Shown piece by piece: positions 39,660 to 48,583 of a DNA stretch of 64,000 nucleotides. The stretch is from Roseicitreum antarcticum. Its GTDB lineage: Bacteria > Pseudomonadota > Alphaproteobacteria > Rhodobacterales > Rhodobacteraceae. Numbering within the stretch: position 1 is the stretch's first letter; each line of letters starts with the position of its first letter. The stretch lies in contig NZ_CP061498.1 in the NCBI RefSeq assembly GCF_014681765.1, positions 930,001 through 994,000 on the forward strand, read 5' to 3'. The notes beneath the pieces are model-generated. The model had not been told where the DNA came from. It ran no database searches and was given only the letters and a program-made list of their open reading frames with translations. A program made the position numbers and the translations under genes.

Positions 39660-40658
39660 TCAGGCGGCTTTGACCGGGGCAATGGCATGTTGCGTCCCGG
39701 CATAGAAACCCGATTCCTCCCGCAGAGAGGGGGGGCCAAACAGATAGACCACGCATTTCAGCGCCACCGACATGCCCGCCAGCGCCAGCAGGGTAAAGCC
39801 CAGCGGCAGCAAACTCTTGATGATGAAACGATGGTCCAGCCCGGTCTGCGCGGCCGAGCTTTCGCCGATGTCATACGACCGGATCGCCATCTCCGACCCA
39901 TATTGCATGATGACATAGCAATAGGGCACCATGAACAGGATCGCGCCCAGAAGCTCGATCCAGACACGGGTGCGCGGGCGCAGCATGTCGCGCACCAGCT
40001 CGATGCGCACATGGGAATCCTTCACATAGCCATAGCCCAGCGTCATCAGGAACAGCGCGCCGTGCAGATGCCACTCCATCTCCTGCAACTTGGTCGAGGT
40101 GAAGATCTTGTACCATTCTGTATTGGTGAAGCCGGGATCAAAGCCCAGGTATTTGCGCTGCAACACGTCATAGACGATGATCAACATCATCGGCACAAAC
40201 AACAGCGCCGCCGCGATGCCCACCCGCTCCACGAAAGCCTGCAAGCCATTGCTGGCATCCATCATGTACCGATGCGCCCCCACCGGCGCGCGCCGTGTCC
40301 CGATGATGAACAACACCAGCAACAGCACGGCAATCGCCACTTGCAGCCACAGGGCGAAAGGCGCCAGCGTCGCGTAGAAATCCAGCAGGGCCTGCGCCTC
40401 TTCATCGCCGCGCCGCGCGACACGGGCCAGGGCATTGGCCTGCCGGTCGGTCAGCGAGAACGGCGCCACGATCATGATCGCGAACCAGCCCAGCAGCACC
40501 GCAGCGGCAAACAGCCCCGGATTGCCGCGCAAGAACGCCGCAACACCATAGCTGGCAAGGATCGCCACCAGCACATAGAACATCTGCGGCGAAGATTCGG
40601 GCAAGATGACCAGCACGGACGACGCAAGTATCGAGAGGATGGAAAACACGGACCCCAT
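39660..40658 (-). CDS. dctQ: TRAP transporter small permease DctQ, long form
   Basis: The 332-residue protein is much longer than usual DctQ (about 160-200). It has N-terminal hydrophobic segments (residues about 5-55 and 90-115), followed by a DctQ domain (AALLFVPMMLIIVYDVLQRKY, WHLHGALFLMTLGYGYVKD, HVRIELVRDMLRPRTRVWIE) and a final helix. Long DctQ forms accompany some DctP proteins that take 2-oxo acids or aromatic acids. The start at 40658 is preceded by a weak ribosome site; an upstream methionine would overlap the hairpin region less plausibly. Confidence 0.88.
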   Translation of the reverse strand: MGSVFSILSILASSVLVILPESSPQMFYVLVAILASYGVAAFLRGNPGLFAAAVLLGWFAIMIVAPFSLTDRQANALARVARRGDEEAQALLDFYATLAPFALWLQVAIAVLLLVLFIIGTRRAPVGAHRYMMDASNGLQAFVERVGIAAALLFVPMMLIIVYDVLQRKYLGFDPGFTNTEWYKIFTSTKLQEMEWHLHGALFLMTLGYGYVKDSHVRIELVRDMLRPRTRVWIELLGAILFMVPYCYVIMQYGSEMAIRSYDIGESSAAQTGLDHRFIIKSLLPLGFTLLALAGMSVALKCVVYLFGPPSLREESGFYAGTQHAIAPVKAA

Positions 40659-40756
40659 CAGCAAACTCCGACTGTGGCATGGCGCGCCATCGCAGGCGCG
40701 GAACACGCGTGAGTTTCGCGGCACACCGACAGCTTGCGCGTCCGGTGCGTGCGGAA

Positions 40757-40780
40757 GGGCACCCCCGCCGGGGGGTGCCC
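40757..40780. promoter_or_regulatory. Hairpin between dctP and dctQ
   Basis: GGGCACCCCC (40757-40766) and GGGGGTGCCC (40771-40780) form a perfect 10-base stem with a 4-base loop, 25 bases after the dctP stop codon. On the minus strand it is not followed by a T run. It is placed to stabilise the dctP message or to reduce read-through into dctQM, which would give more binding protein than permease. Confidence 0.7.
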
Positions 40781-40805
40781 TGATCGCAATCTAACCGAAA
40801 ACGGT

Positions 40806-41834
40806 TTACTCGAGATAGCCCAGTTCGCCCCAGCGGCTGTAGTTTTCGCGGAACGTCGTGTAGCTTTCATAGGTCCGTGCGAAATCGGCATCTGCAGCAG
40901 ATTCCTCTGCCGCCACTTCCAGCCATGCCGCTTCCAGCGCTTCCAGGATCGAGGGGGACAGCGTGTTGATGTTCACGCCGTTGGCTTCAAGCTCGGCCAG
41001 CGCGTCGAATTGCAGCGCCTCACCCTCGGCCAGACCGTACGCAATGTTCGCGTCGCACACCGTCTCGATCTTGAACTGGGTCGATTCGTCCAGGCTTTCC
41101 CACAGATCCAGGTTGATCATCAGATCGAACAGCGTCGATTGCTGGTGCCAGCCGGGGAAGTAGTATTCCGACGCCACCTGATAGAACCCAAGGCTCAGGT
41201 CGATCGCGGGCATGGAGAATTCGGTCGCGTCAATCGTGCCAAGTTCCAGCGCGGGGAAGATGTCGCCACCGGCCAGAAGCTGCGTGGACACGCCCATCTT
41301 CTCCATGACCTTCGCGCCAAGACCGAAGAAGCGCATGGTCAGGCCCTGAAGATCGCCCGGTTCGTTGATCGGGTTGCGGAACCAGCCGGCGGCCTCGGGC
41401 GCGATGATGGCACAGTGGATGCCCTTGATGTTGTGCGGCTCATAAAGCTCATCGAACAGCTCCTTGCCGCCGCCGAACTTTACCCAGGCCAGGTACTCGC
41501 CCGCTTGCGGCCCGAACGGCACCGCGGCCAACAGTTGCAGCGCAGGCACCCGGCCCGCCCAATAACCCGGCGTGGACCAACCGGCCTCGACCGCGCCCGT
41601 GCCGACCGCGTCAAAGACTTCCAGCGCAGGCACGATCGCGCCGGGCTCCTGGAAATCGACGTTGATGTCGCCGTCGGTGATACGGGTGATCTGATCCGCG
41701 ATGCGAATGCCCAGCGTGCCAAGCTGCGTCAGCGACCCCGGATAGGTCGATTGCAGGTTCCAGTTTTCCTGCGCCTGAACGCTGCCTGCAAACATCGCTG
41801 CGCAGACGGCTGTCGTCGTCAAAAGTTTGTTCAT
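40806..41834 (-). CDS. dctP: TRAP transporter substrate-binding protein DctP
   Basis: The 342-residue protein has a signal peptide (MNKLLTTTAVCAAMFAGSVQAQ, cleavage after VQA) and is a periplasmic binding protein. Segments such as MRFFGLGAKVMEKMGVSTQ, LLAGGDIFPALELGTIDATE and YYFPGWHQQSTLFDLMIN resemble the TakP-type clade that binds 2-oxo acids, but the ligand is not certain. A GGGGGGAG ribosome site precedes the ATG. It is the first gene of dctPQM and probably the most expressed. Confidence 0.92.
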   Translation of the reverse strand: MNKLLTTTAVCAAMFAGSVQAQENWNLQSTYPGSLTQLGTLGIRIADQITRITDGDINVDFQEPGAIVPALEVFDAVGTGAVEAGWSTPGYWAGRVPALQLLAAVPFGPQAGEYLAWVKFGGGKELFDELYEPHNIKGIHCAIIAPEAAGWFRNPINEPGDLQGLTMRFFGLGAKVMEKMGVSTQLLAGGDIFPALELGTIDATEFSMPAIDLSLGFYQVASEYYFPGWHQQSTLFDLMINLDLWESLDESTQFKIETVCDANIAYGLAEGEALQFDALAELEANGVNINTLSPSILEALEAAWLEVAAEESAADADFARTYESYTTFRENYSRWGELGYLE

Positions 41835-42325
41835 CTGGGTCTCCCCCCCATTATGTTTGGTGTCATGTCGCCTTGACCGGCGGCAGACTTGGCGCCGTTA
41901 AGCGCAAGCTCAGAATGGCTGGGCATTGCCGCGTTGCCAAGTGTTTTTACCAACGGTTCCGCAATTAAACGTCACGTCACGGGCACGATGGTAAAATAAT
42001 ATTACCAGTCCAGCGTTGCAAACGCGGCATTTCAGGGTGTGCGGGGTGTCTGTGACGTGTCCCGCACACGTTGCGGGTACACCTTGGGATTCGGCCGCTT
42101 GACCAATCGCGCGAACGTCTGGACCCAGGGTCCCTGCCCCGGATCGTTCCCCTACTCCTGTCGCGAATCTGGCCCCAAAGCTGCTCCGGAATCCTGACGG
42201 CAGTGCCGCCGCCACTGCCCGCGCGTGGAGACGTTAACGCGACACTGCCGCACCGCGCGTATGTATCGAATCCATACCGATTCCATACTGTTTCCAGACG
42301 CGGTTTTCCGGCCCTTTTCGCGCCG
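41835..42325. other. Gene-free stretch between dctP and ccdA
   Basis: This 491-base interval contains the leader and promoter region of dctP and the 3' flank of ccdA. An AT-rich spot at about 41989-42006 reads GGTAATATTATTTTACC on the minus strand and is an imperfect inverted repeat (GGTAA with TTACC). No convincing -35/-10 pair, sigma54 box or gene was found. Confidence 0.4.
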
Positions 42326-43078
42326 TTAACCGATACGCGACAGCGCCGGAAACGCCTCCAGCAGCCACCAGCTGAAGGCCGAAAACGCCCCCGTGACCAG
42401 CGCGATCCCCACGATCAGAAGCAGCCCGCCCATGATCTTCTCGATCAGCGCCATGTGCGGTTTAAGCTTGTTCATCAATGACATGGACCGCTGCACAAAG
42501 ATCGCCGCCAGCAAGAACGGCAACCCCAGCCCCAGCGCATAGACCCCAAGCAGCAGCGTACCGCGCGTCACCGTCGCCTCGGCCGCCGCCATCGACAGAA
42601 TCATCCCCAGCACCGGCCCGATGCACGGCGTCCAACCAAAGGCAAAAGCCAGCCCCAGCACATAAGCGCCAAGCGCCGAGCCGCCCTTGTCCCCCGCATC
42701 GACCCGCACATCGCGCATCAACAGCGGGATTCGAAAAACACCAATGAAATGAAGACCGAAGATGATGACAACCACGCCTGAAATCTTGGAAAACAGATCC
42801 TGATTGCGCAGAAAAAGGTTGCCCATGGTGGATGCGGTAAAGCCCAGCAGCAGGAAAACCGTGGACAGCCCCATGACGAAAAACACCGCTGGCAAAATCG
42901 CCTTGCGCGACCTTTCGCCCGTTTCGGTGAATTCCTGCATGGAAATCCCGCCCATATAGGCAAGGTATGGCGGGACAATTGGCAGCACGCAGGGCGACAG
43001 GAACGACAAAACCCCCGCCCCAAGCGCGATCGAAACCGCCAGAAGCAGCGTTGCATCAAAAATATCGACACCGAACAT
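42326..43078 (-). CDS. ccdA: Cytochrome c biogenesis protein CcdA
   Basis: The 250-residue membrane protein has six helices and moves reducing power across the inner membrane to periplasmic thioredoxin-like proteins. The two redox cysteines are in the symmetrical motifs LSFLSPCVLPIVPPYLAYM and AFGWTPCIGPVLGMIL. The ATG at 43078 (MFGVDIFDATLLLAV) gives the usual start; the frame is open further upstream. It is monocistronic by spacing. It probably works with the cytochrome c maturation system that includes CcmI. Confidence 0.94.
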   Translation of the reverse strand: MFGVDIFDATLLLAVSIALGAGVLSFLSPCVLPIVPPYLAYMGGISMQEFTETGERSRKAILPAVFFVMGLSTVFLLLGFTASTMGNLFLRNQDLFSKISGVVVIIFGLHFIGVFRIPLLMRDVRVDAGDKGGSALGAYVLGLAFAFGWTPCIGPVLGMILSMAAAEATVTRGTLLLGVYALGLGLPFLLAAIFVQRSMSLMNKLKPHMALIEKIMGGLLLIVGIALVTGAFSAFSWWLLEAFPALSRIG

Positions 43079-43185
43079 GCAGGGCCTCACAACTGAAATC
43101 ACGGCATTTTCTGCCCATCGGGCGGCTGCGGCGCAGTTGGATACAGCCAATCCGCCTGCAAACTGCAGCCATCGCCCGCGCATTT

Positions 43186-43213
43186 ACCATATCTTAGCAC
43201 GCAGCGGGTACAA
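43186..43213 (-). promoter_or_regulatory. Candidate ccdA promoter
   Basis: On the minus strand TTGTAC (43208-43213) and TATGGT (43186-43191) are 16 bases apart, about 105 bases before the ccdA start. The remaining gap up to 43739 has no gene; it contains a perfect 16-base palindrome GCCATGCGCGCATGGC at 43365-43380. Confidence 0.4.
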
Positions 43214-43567
43214 CTTCATGAAGCGCTTGGTCACGTCATCGTGGCAGCGCCTGCGACATTCCGGCAGAAGGCCGGGACAGGTCACGCCGAAGGCGGACCG
43301 TAATACCAGCGCCGAAGGCGCGCCAGTCACAGCGCAGAATGCGCCTTTGACGATCTGTGCTAAAGCCATGCGCGCATGGCCGCGACATGCCCAAACGGCA
43401 GCGCGCCCCGGCATGATGGCAAAGCGCCTGCGCTGAACGCGCCCGCAGCGTCCAGCGCCAAAGGCGTCATGGGCTGTCGCGGTAGCGACACCCGGCCCTG
43501 CGCGACAATCAGGCGACGGTCGGCCAATGCTCATGGCCGCCGTGCCACGCCCCGGCGCGCATTAAAG

Positions 43568-43594
43568 CGGGCGCTGAACCACGTTCAGCGCCCG
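43568..43594. terminator. Hairpin in the rne-ccdA gap
   Basis: CGGGCGCTGAAC (43568-43579) and GTTCAGCGCCCG (43583-43594) form a 12-base perfect stem with a 3-base loop. The plus side is followed by TTTGTC and the minus side by CTTTAAT, so it can act in either direction. It lies downstream of rne on the minus strand and probably separates rne from ccdA. Confidence 0.6.
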
Positions 43595-43671
43595 TTTGTC
43601 GTGTACCGTTTCAAGGAATGCCGCGCCAAGCGCCGCATCGACCTAACCATCTGACTAAAAACAACTTTAGC

Positions 43672-43735
43672 AAAAAACAGCCGTCGAGGGCCACGCATGG
43701 CCGGACCCGGCTGGCCTCAGCCAGCCCGGCCCGCA
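43672..43735 (-). terminator. Terminator region directly after rne
   Basis: Just after the rne stop codon the minus strand can fold GGCTGGC...GCCAGCC and GGCCATGCGTGGCC stems. A run of six T (43672-43677) follows about ten bases after the second stem. This fits an intrinsic terminator of rne. Confidence 0.5.
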
Positions 43736-43739
43736 CTCA

Positions 43740-46700
43740 TCAGCGCCCCAACGACCACCACCCCCGCTTGCGCGGTTTTGCCGTGCCCGTGTCATCGGTA
43801 CCAGCTTCATTAGTGCCAGCGTCATCAGTAGCAGTCTCATCGCGACCAGAGGCATCGGCAGTTTCGGCCTCCGAGGGATTCTCGGGCGCCGCCGCCTCGG
43901 GTGCCGGGCTGGCCGGTGCAGCGACCGAAGGCTCTGCATCACCATCGGGCTGGCTTTGTCCGACAACCTCACGCTGCACCAGCGTTTCCGCCTGCGCAGG
44001 CTCGAAAGCTGCGGCGACGATTTGCTGCGGCGCCGTGTCCGCCACCACAGGTTCGGCGGCAGTGGGTGCGACCTGCGCATCCACGGCATCGGTTGCGACG
44101 GCAAGGTTGCTTACATCTGCCACCGCAGCGACCTCGGCCTGCGCCGTGTCAGATTCGGTCGGGGAAACCGTCACCTCGGTCACGGGCGCATTGACCGCGA
44201 CCGGCGTTTCGGCAGCGACCGCATCTTCAGCGGCGACGGGTTTCTTCCGGCTACGGCGCGGTTTGGGCTTCGGCTTCTCGGCTGCCTCCGGGGCGGCGGC
44301 GGGTGCCGCATCGGTTGCCGCAGGCGCATCGGCCGGGGCCGAGGGCGCATCTGCTGCATTGGGCGCGTCTGCCCCGGCATCGGCCACGGCACCTGCGGGC
44401 TTGCGCTTGCGCACCCGTTTGCGCGCGGGCTTGGCGTCCGTATCGGCGCCGACTTCCGCATCCACGGCTGCCGTCACGGCCGCATTGTCATCGGCTGCGG
44501 CGGCAGGTGCCGCTTCGGGTGCGGCAGCAGCCGCCGGTTGTGGCTGCTCTGCCCCATCTGCGGCATCTTGGGTGTTGTGATCGGCGGTGTTTTGATCCGA
44601 AGACCCCTCATCACCGCCATTGGCCCCGCGCCGACGCCGACGCCGACGGCGCTTCTTGCGCGGCCCTTCATCGCCATTCTCGGCGCGCGCGGCGGGCTGG
44701 GCGGCAGGCTGCGCTGCCGCAGGCTGAGCTTCATCCTCATCCGCCACATCATCCGCGATGTCATCTTCATCCAGTTCCGGCATATCGGTCATATCCACCG
44801 ACACCACCGCAGGCGCGACCGGCGCAACCACGCGCGTCGCTGTCTTGAACTTCTCCATCACGAAATCGGGGCTGACCAGCATCGGGTCGGCCTCCAACCG
44901 GATTGCCATGCCATAGCGCAGCTCGATCTGCGCGATATGCTCGCGCTTCTGGTTCATCAAGAAATTGACGATCCCGACCGGCGCTTTGACCAGAACCTCG
45001 CGCGAGCGGTTGCGCGTGCCTTCCTCTTCCAGTTGCCGCAGGATCGACAGGCCGAGGCTGTCATCCGACCGGATCAGCCCGGTGCCGTGGCAATGCGGGC
45101 AAGGCTGGGTCGTGGCTTCCAGCATACCGGGGCGCAGCCGTTGGCGCGACATTTCCAAAAGCCCAAACCCCGAGATACGGCCCACCTGGATGCGGGCACG
45201 GTCGGTTTTCAGCTTGTCTTTCAACATCTTCTCGACGGCGGCGTTATTGCGACGCTCTTCCATGTCGATGAAGTCGATCACAATCAGCCCGGCCAGATCG
45301 CGCAGCCGCAACTGGCGCGCGATTTCCTCGGCAGCTTCAAGGTTCGTCTTGAGGGCGGTTTCCTCGATCGAGCCTTCCTTGGTGGCGCGGCCAGAGTTGA
45401 TGTCGATCGCGACCAGCGCCTCGGTGATGCCGATAACGATATACCCGCCAGATTTCAGCTGCACCGTCGGGTTGAACATGCCCGAAAGGTAGCTTTCGAC
45501 CTGATGGCGCGCGAACAGCGGCATCGTGTCGGTGTATTGCTTCACATTCTTGGCGTGGGACGGCATGATCATCTTCATGAAGTCCTTGGCGGTGCGGTAC
45601 CCTTCGACCCCCTCGACCAGAACCTCTTCGATATCGCGGGAATAAAGATCGCGGATCGTGCGCTTGATCAGGTCGCCCTCGGCATAGATTGGCGCGGGGG
45701 CAATGGATTTCAGCGTCAATTCGCGGATCTGTTCCCAAAGGCGGAACAGGTATTCATAGTCGCGCTTGATCTCAGGCTTGGTACGCTGCGACCCGGCGGT
45801 ACGGATGATCAGCCCCGCGCCTTCGGGCACTTCGATGGTCGAAGCGATGTCCTTCAGCTTCTTGCGGTCAGCGACATTGGTAATCTTGCGGCTGATCCCG
45901 CCGCCGCGCGCGGTGTTGGGCATCAAGACGCAATAGCGCCCGGCCAGCGACAGGTAGGTGGTCAGCGCAGCGCCCTTGTTGCCGCGCTCTTCCTTGACGA
46001 CCTGCACCAGCATGATCTGGCGGACCTTCACGACCTCCTGGATCTTGTAGCGTTTGGCGCGCGCCTTACGTGGCGGTCGCACCTCGTCGGACACATCGTC
46101 GTCGGCAACGGATTCGATCTGATCGTCGTTTTCGGTGGCATGGTCGGCGGCGACATACGGCGCCTCGGCCTCAGCATCCGGGGCATCGGGGTAATCGGTG
46201 TCAGGCTGGTCGCTGGCCGCCGTGTCCGCAGCGGACTGCGGCGCGCCATCGACCGCGCTTGCGGCGTCACCCTCGAGGTCGATGATGTCCATGCCATTGA
46301 TTTCGCGCGTATCTACCGCGTCCGCATCGCCAACAGCTTCGGCCTTGGGGCGGCTGCGACGGCGCTGCACCGAGCGGCGCGGCTTCGCTTCTTCCTCATC
46401 TTGCGCGCGGGCAAGTTCGCGTTCCTCGGCCAGCAGGGCCTGACGGTCGGCGGTGGGGATCTGGTAATAATCCGGGTGGATTTCGTTGAACGCCAGAAAC
46501 CCGTGCCGGTTCCCGCCGTAGTCCACAAATGCCGCCTGCAGCGACGGTTCGACCCGCGTTACCTTGGCGAGGTAGATGTTGCCGGCTAGCTGGCGGCGAT
46601 TGGCGGTTTCAAAGTCGAATTCCTCGACCTTGGTTCCGTTGACCACCACGACCCGAGTTTCCTCGGCGTGGGTGGCATCGATAAGCATTTTATTGGCCAT
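43740..46700 (-). CDS. rne: Ribonuclease E
   Basis: The 986-residue endoribonuclease organises the RNA degradosome. It starts with MANKMLIDATHAEETRVVVV and an S1 domain interrupted by an acidic insertion (residues about 97-217), typical of alphaproteobacterial RNase E. The DNase I-like catalytic site has D433 (ALVAIDINSG) and D476 (LIVIDFIDME), and the zinc-link is C534-P-H-C537. Residues after about 660 form a long low-complexity scaffold rich in Ala, Pro, Arg and acidic residues, with an arginine-rich segment (RKKRRRRRRRR). Autoregulation through the leader is known in E. coli; here a leader of about 210 bases is predicted. Confidence 0.95.
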   Translation of the reverse strand: MANKMLIDATHAEETRVVVVNGTKVEEFDFETANRRQLAGNIYLAKVTRVEPSLQAAFVDYGGNRHGFLAFNEIHPDYYQIPTADRQALLAEERELARAQDEEEAKPRRSVQRRRSRPKAEAVGDADAVDTREINGMDIIDLEGDAASAVDGAPQSAADTAASDQPDTDYPDAPDAEAEAPYVAADHATENDDQIESVADDDVSDEVRPPRKARAKRYKIQEVVKVRQIMLVQVVKEERGNKGAALTTYLSLAGRYCVLMPNTARGGGISRKITNVADRKKLKDIASTIEVPEGAGLIIRTAGSQRTKPEIKRDYEYLFRLWEQIRELTLKSIAPAPIYAEGDLIKRTIRDLYSRDIEEVLVEGVEGYRTAKDFMKMIMPSHAKNVKQYTDTMPLFARHQVESYLSGMFNPTVQLKSGGYIVIGITEALVAIDINSGRATKEGSIEETALKTNLEAAEEIARQLRLRDLAGLIVIDFIDMEERRNNAAVEKMLKDKLKTDRARIQVGRISGFGLLEMSRQRLRPGMLEATTQPCPHCHGTGLIRSDDSLGLSILRQLEEEGTRNRSREVLVKAPVGIVNFLMNQKREHIAQIELRYGMAIRLEADPMLVSPDFVMEKFKTATRVVAPVAPAVVSVDMTDMPELDEDDIADDVADEDEAQPAAAQPAAQPAARAENGDEGPRKKRRRRRRRRGANGGDEGSSDQNTADHNTQDAADGAEQPQPAAAAAPEAAPAAAADDNAAVTAAVDAEVGADTDAKPARKRVRKRKPAGAVADAGADAPNAADAPSAPADAPAATDAAPAAAPEAAEKPKPKPRRSRKKPVAAEDAVAAETPVAVNAPVTEVTVSPTESDTAQAEVAAVADVSNLAVATDAVDAQVAPTAAEPVVADTAPQQIVAAAFEPAQAETLVQREVVGQSQPDGDAEPSVAAPASPAPEAAAPENPSEAETADASGRDETATDDAGTNEAGTDDTGTAKPRKRGWWSLGR

Positions 46701-46920
46701 GTTCTCTCAATGCACCCGAGCGGCCTGACCCGAGCCGGTGCGAGACCGGGCGCGGAAACCATGCAGGGCGGGTGACGTGTTGGGGCGGTGGTGGGGGCGC
46801 GGGCAGGTATCATACCATGCGGGATCAATGCTTTACGCATCGCCGCATCGGTCTGACATCTTTGCTCCTGGCCCTTCATCGCGTTCTCTCATCAACCCTG
46901 CAGATGCAGGGTCGGCTACA

Positions 46921-46948
46921 ATTATGCCCGGTGCGAAATTCGCGCCAA
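46921..46948 (-). promoter_or_regulatory. Candidate rne promoter with palindrome at the start site
   Basis: On the minus strand TTGGCG (46943-46948) and CATAAT (46921-46926) are 16 bases apart. The start site would fall near 46913, beside ACCCTGCAGATGCAGGGT (46895-46912), an inverted repeat with 8-base arms. The leader would then be about 210 nucleotides. The rest of 46949-47214 holds no gene that can be supported. Confidence 0.45.
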
Positions 46949-47214
46949 GGGCCTTCGGCCAAGCGGCCAATCCATCTGTTCCGGCGGAGCAATGGGCGAT
47001 CTATGCCCTACGCGCCCCGGGATCGGCACAGCGAAATCCGGCGGTTTGCAACAGTTTGGTCACAAACGACGTATCCTGACCATAAGCGGACCGAGGGACA
47101 AAAGACAATGCTCTTTTTCCGTACAATGCACGCAAGACGCGTGCAGGGGGCGTCAGGGCAGATGTGGGGCACAATGCCCCCTGCCCTTTCGCGCGGCGCA
47201 GCCCCCGCGCCGCG

Positions 47215-48546
47215 TCAGACGTAGTCCGAGCGTGTCAGACCGTATTTCGCCATCTTCTCGTTCAATGTGCGGCGCGGCAGGCAAAGCTCTTCCATCACCG
47301 CAACGATAGAACCCTTGTGCCGCCGCATCGTATTGTCGATCAGCATCCGCTCGAACGCCTCGACATAATCCTTCAGCGGCTTGCCTTCGGTGGTGGTGGC
47401 GCTGCCCGCGGCCTCGTTGTCGGCCATGATCAGCGACATGATCGACCCGCCCTCGCGGCGCGATTGCAAGACCGCGCGTTCGGCGATGTTGATAAGCTGG
47501 CGCACATTGCCGGGCCAGGGCGCCTGCAACAATTGGGCGGCCTCCTGCGCGGTGACGGTGGGCGGGGCGCAACCATATTCCTCGGCATATTCCTGACCGT
47601 AACTGGTGAACAGCGCCAGAATATCCTCACCCCGCGCGCGCAGCGGCGGCAGGGTGATCTTAAGCGCGGCCAAGCGGAAGAAAAGGTCGGGGCGCAGCGC
47701 ATCCTCCAGCGTGCGGTCAGGCATGTGATCGTTGCAGATCGCGATGATCCGCGTCGCCGAGGGGCCCGCCTGGTCGTTGATGAAGGCCAGAAGGCGGGCC
47801 TGAAGCGCGGGGCTGATCGCCTCGATATGCTCCAGACACAGGGTGCCGCCGCGCGCTTCCTCGACCAGGGGCAGCACGCCGCCATCGGGCGCCGGGCCGA
47901 ACAACTGGGCGGCCAGCGCGTCATCGTCCTGCCCCGCCAGCGAGACACTGACGAACCGCCGCCCCGCGCGCGGCCCCACGGCATGCAGCGCATGGGCCAC
48001 CAGCGTCTTGCCGGTGCCGGTTTCCCCGTCGATGAGCACATGGCCATCGGCCTGCCCAAGGTCCAGAATGTCATCGCGCAGGTGTTCCATCACCTCGGAC
48101 TTGCCCACCAGACGGCGCATCAACGTGCCGCCATCCGCCAGTTCCTGCCGCAGCGCGCGGTTGTCCAACGTCGCCGCACGGGCCTTCAGGGCACGGCGCA
48201 CAAGGCCGGTCATCTTTTCGGGGTCAAACGGTTTTTCCAGGAAGTCGAAGGCCCCCATCCGCATCGCCTCGACCGCCATGGGCACATCGCCATGCCCGGT
48301 AATCATGATGACCGGCAACCCGCTGTCGCCCGAGATCAGGCGTTTGAGCAGCGCCATGCCATCCATGCCCGGCATGCGGATGTCTGACAGCACCACGCCG
48401 CCAAAATCGGGCCCCAGATGGCGCAACGCCTCTTCGGCGCTGGCATAGGTCACGGTTTCAAAGCCCGACAGCGACAGCCATTGGCTGATGGACTGCCGCA
48501 TGTCCTGTTCGTCATCCACGATGGCAACGCGCAGCGCCTGTGTCAT
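47215..48546 (-). CDS. dctD: NtrC/DctD-family response regulator without the sigma54 loop
   Basis: The 443-residue protein has a receiver domain (phosphate site D55 in VVLSDIRMPG), an AAA+ domain (Walker A GETGTGK at residues 174-180) and a Fis-type helix-turn-helix at the end (RRHKGSIVAVMEELCLPRRT). The GAFTGA loop that normally touches sigma54 is missing: after QLFG (214-217) there is PAPDGGVLPLVEEARGG. Walker B is altered to GGTLCLEHIE. It is therefore not expected to activate sigma54 promoters; Rhodobacter capsulatus NtrC also lacks this motif and works with sigma70. It follows dctB by 37 bases. The target is unknown; the dctPQM genes lie 6 kb away. Confidence 0.87.
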   Translation of the reverse strand: MTQALRVAIVDDEQDMRQSISQWLSLSGFETVTYASAEEALRHLGPDFGGVVLSDIRMPGMDGMALLKRLISGDSGLPVIMITGHGDVPMAVEAMRMGAFDFLEKPFDPEKMTGLVRRALKARAATLDNRALRQELADGGTLMRRLVGKSEVMEHLRDDILDLGQADGHVLIDGETGTGKTLVAHALHAVGPRAGRRFVSVSLAGQDDDALAAQLFGPAPDGGVLPLVEEARGGTLCLEHIEAISPALQARLLAFINDQAGPSATRIIAICNDHMPDRTLEDALRPDLFFRLAALKITLPPLRARGEDILALFTSYGQEYAEEYGCAPPTVTAQEAAQLLQAPWPGNVRQLINIAERAVLQSRREGGSIMSLIMADNEAAGSATTTEGKPLKDYVEAFERMLIDNTMRRHKGSIVAVMEELCLPRRTLNEKMAKYGLTRSDYV

Positions 48547-48583
48547 TGGTGTTCCTGTCTATTTGTCATGTCTTTTGCGCCGC

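Noticed and set aside
41835-41960. Possible sigma54 promoter of dctP
   Set aside because: A TTGGCA stretch is present, but no GC doublet occurs at the required 10-base distance from the GG; this agrees with the DctD-like regulator lacking GAFTGA.
43956-46589. An 877-codon plus-strand frame
   Set aside because: It is antisense to rne and its composition mirrors the complementary frame; no domain is seen.
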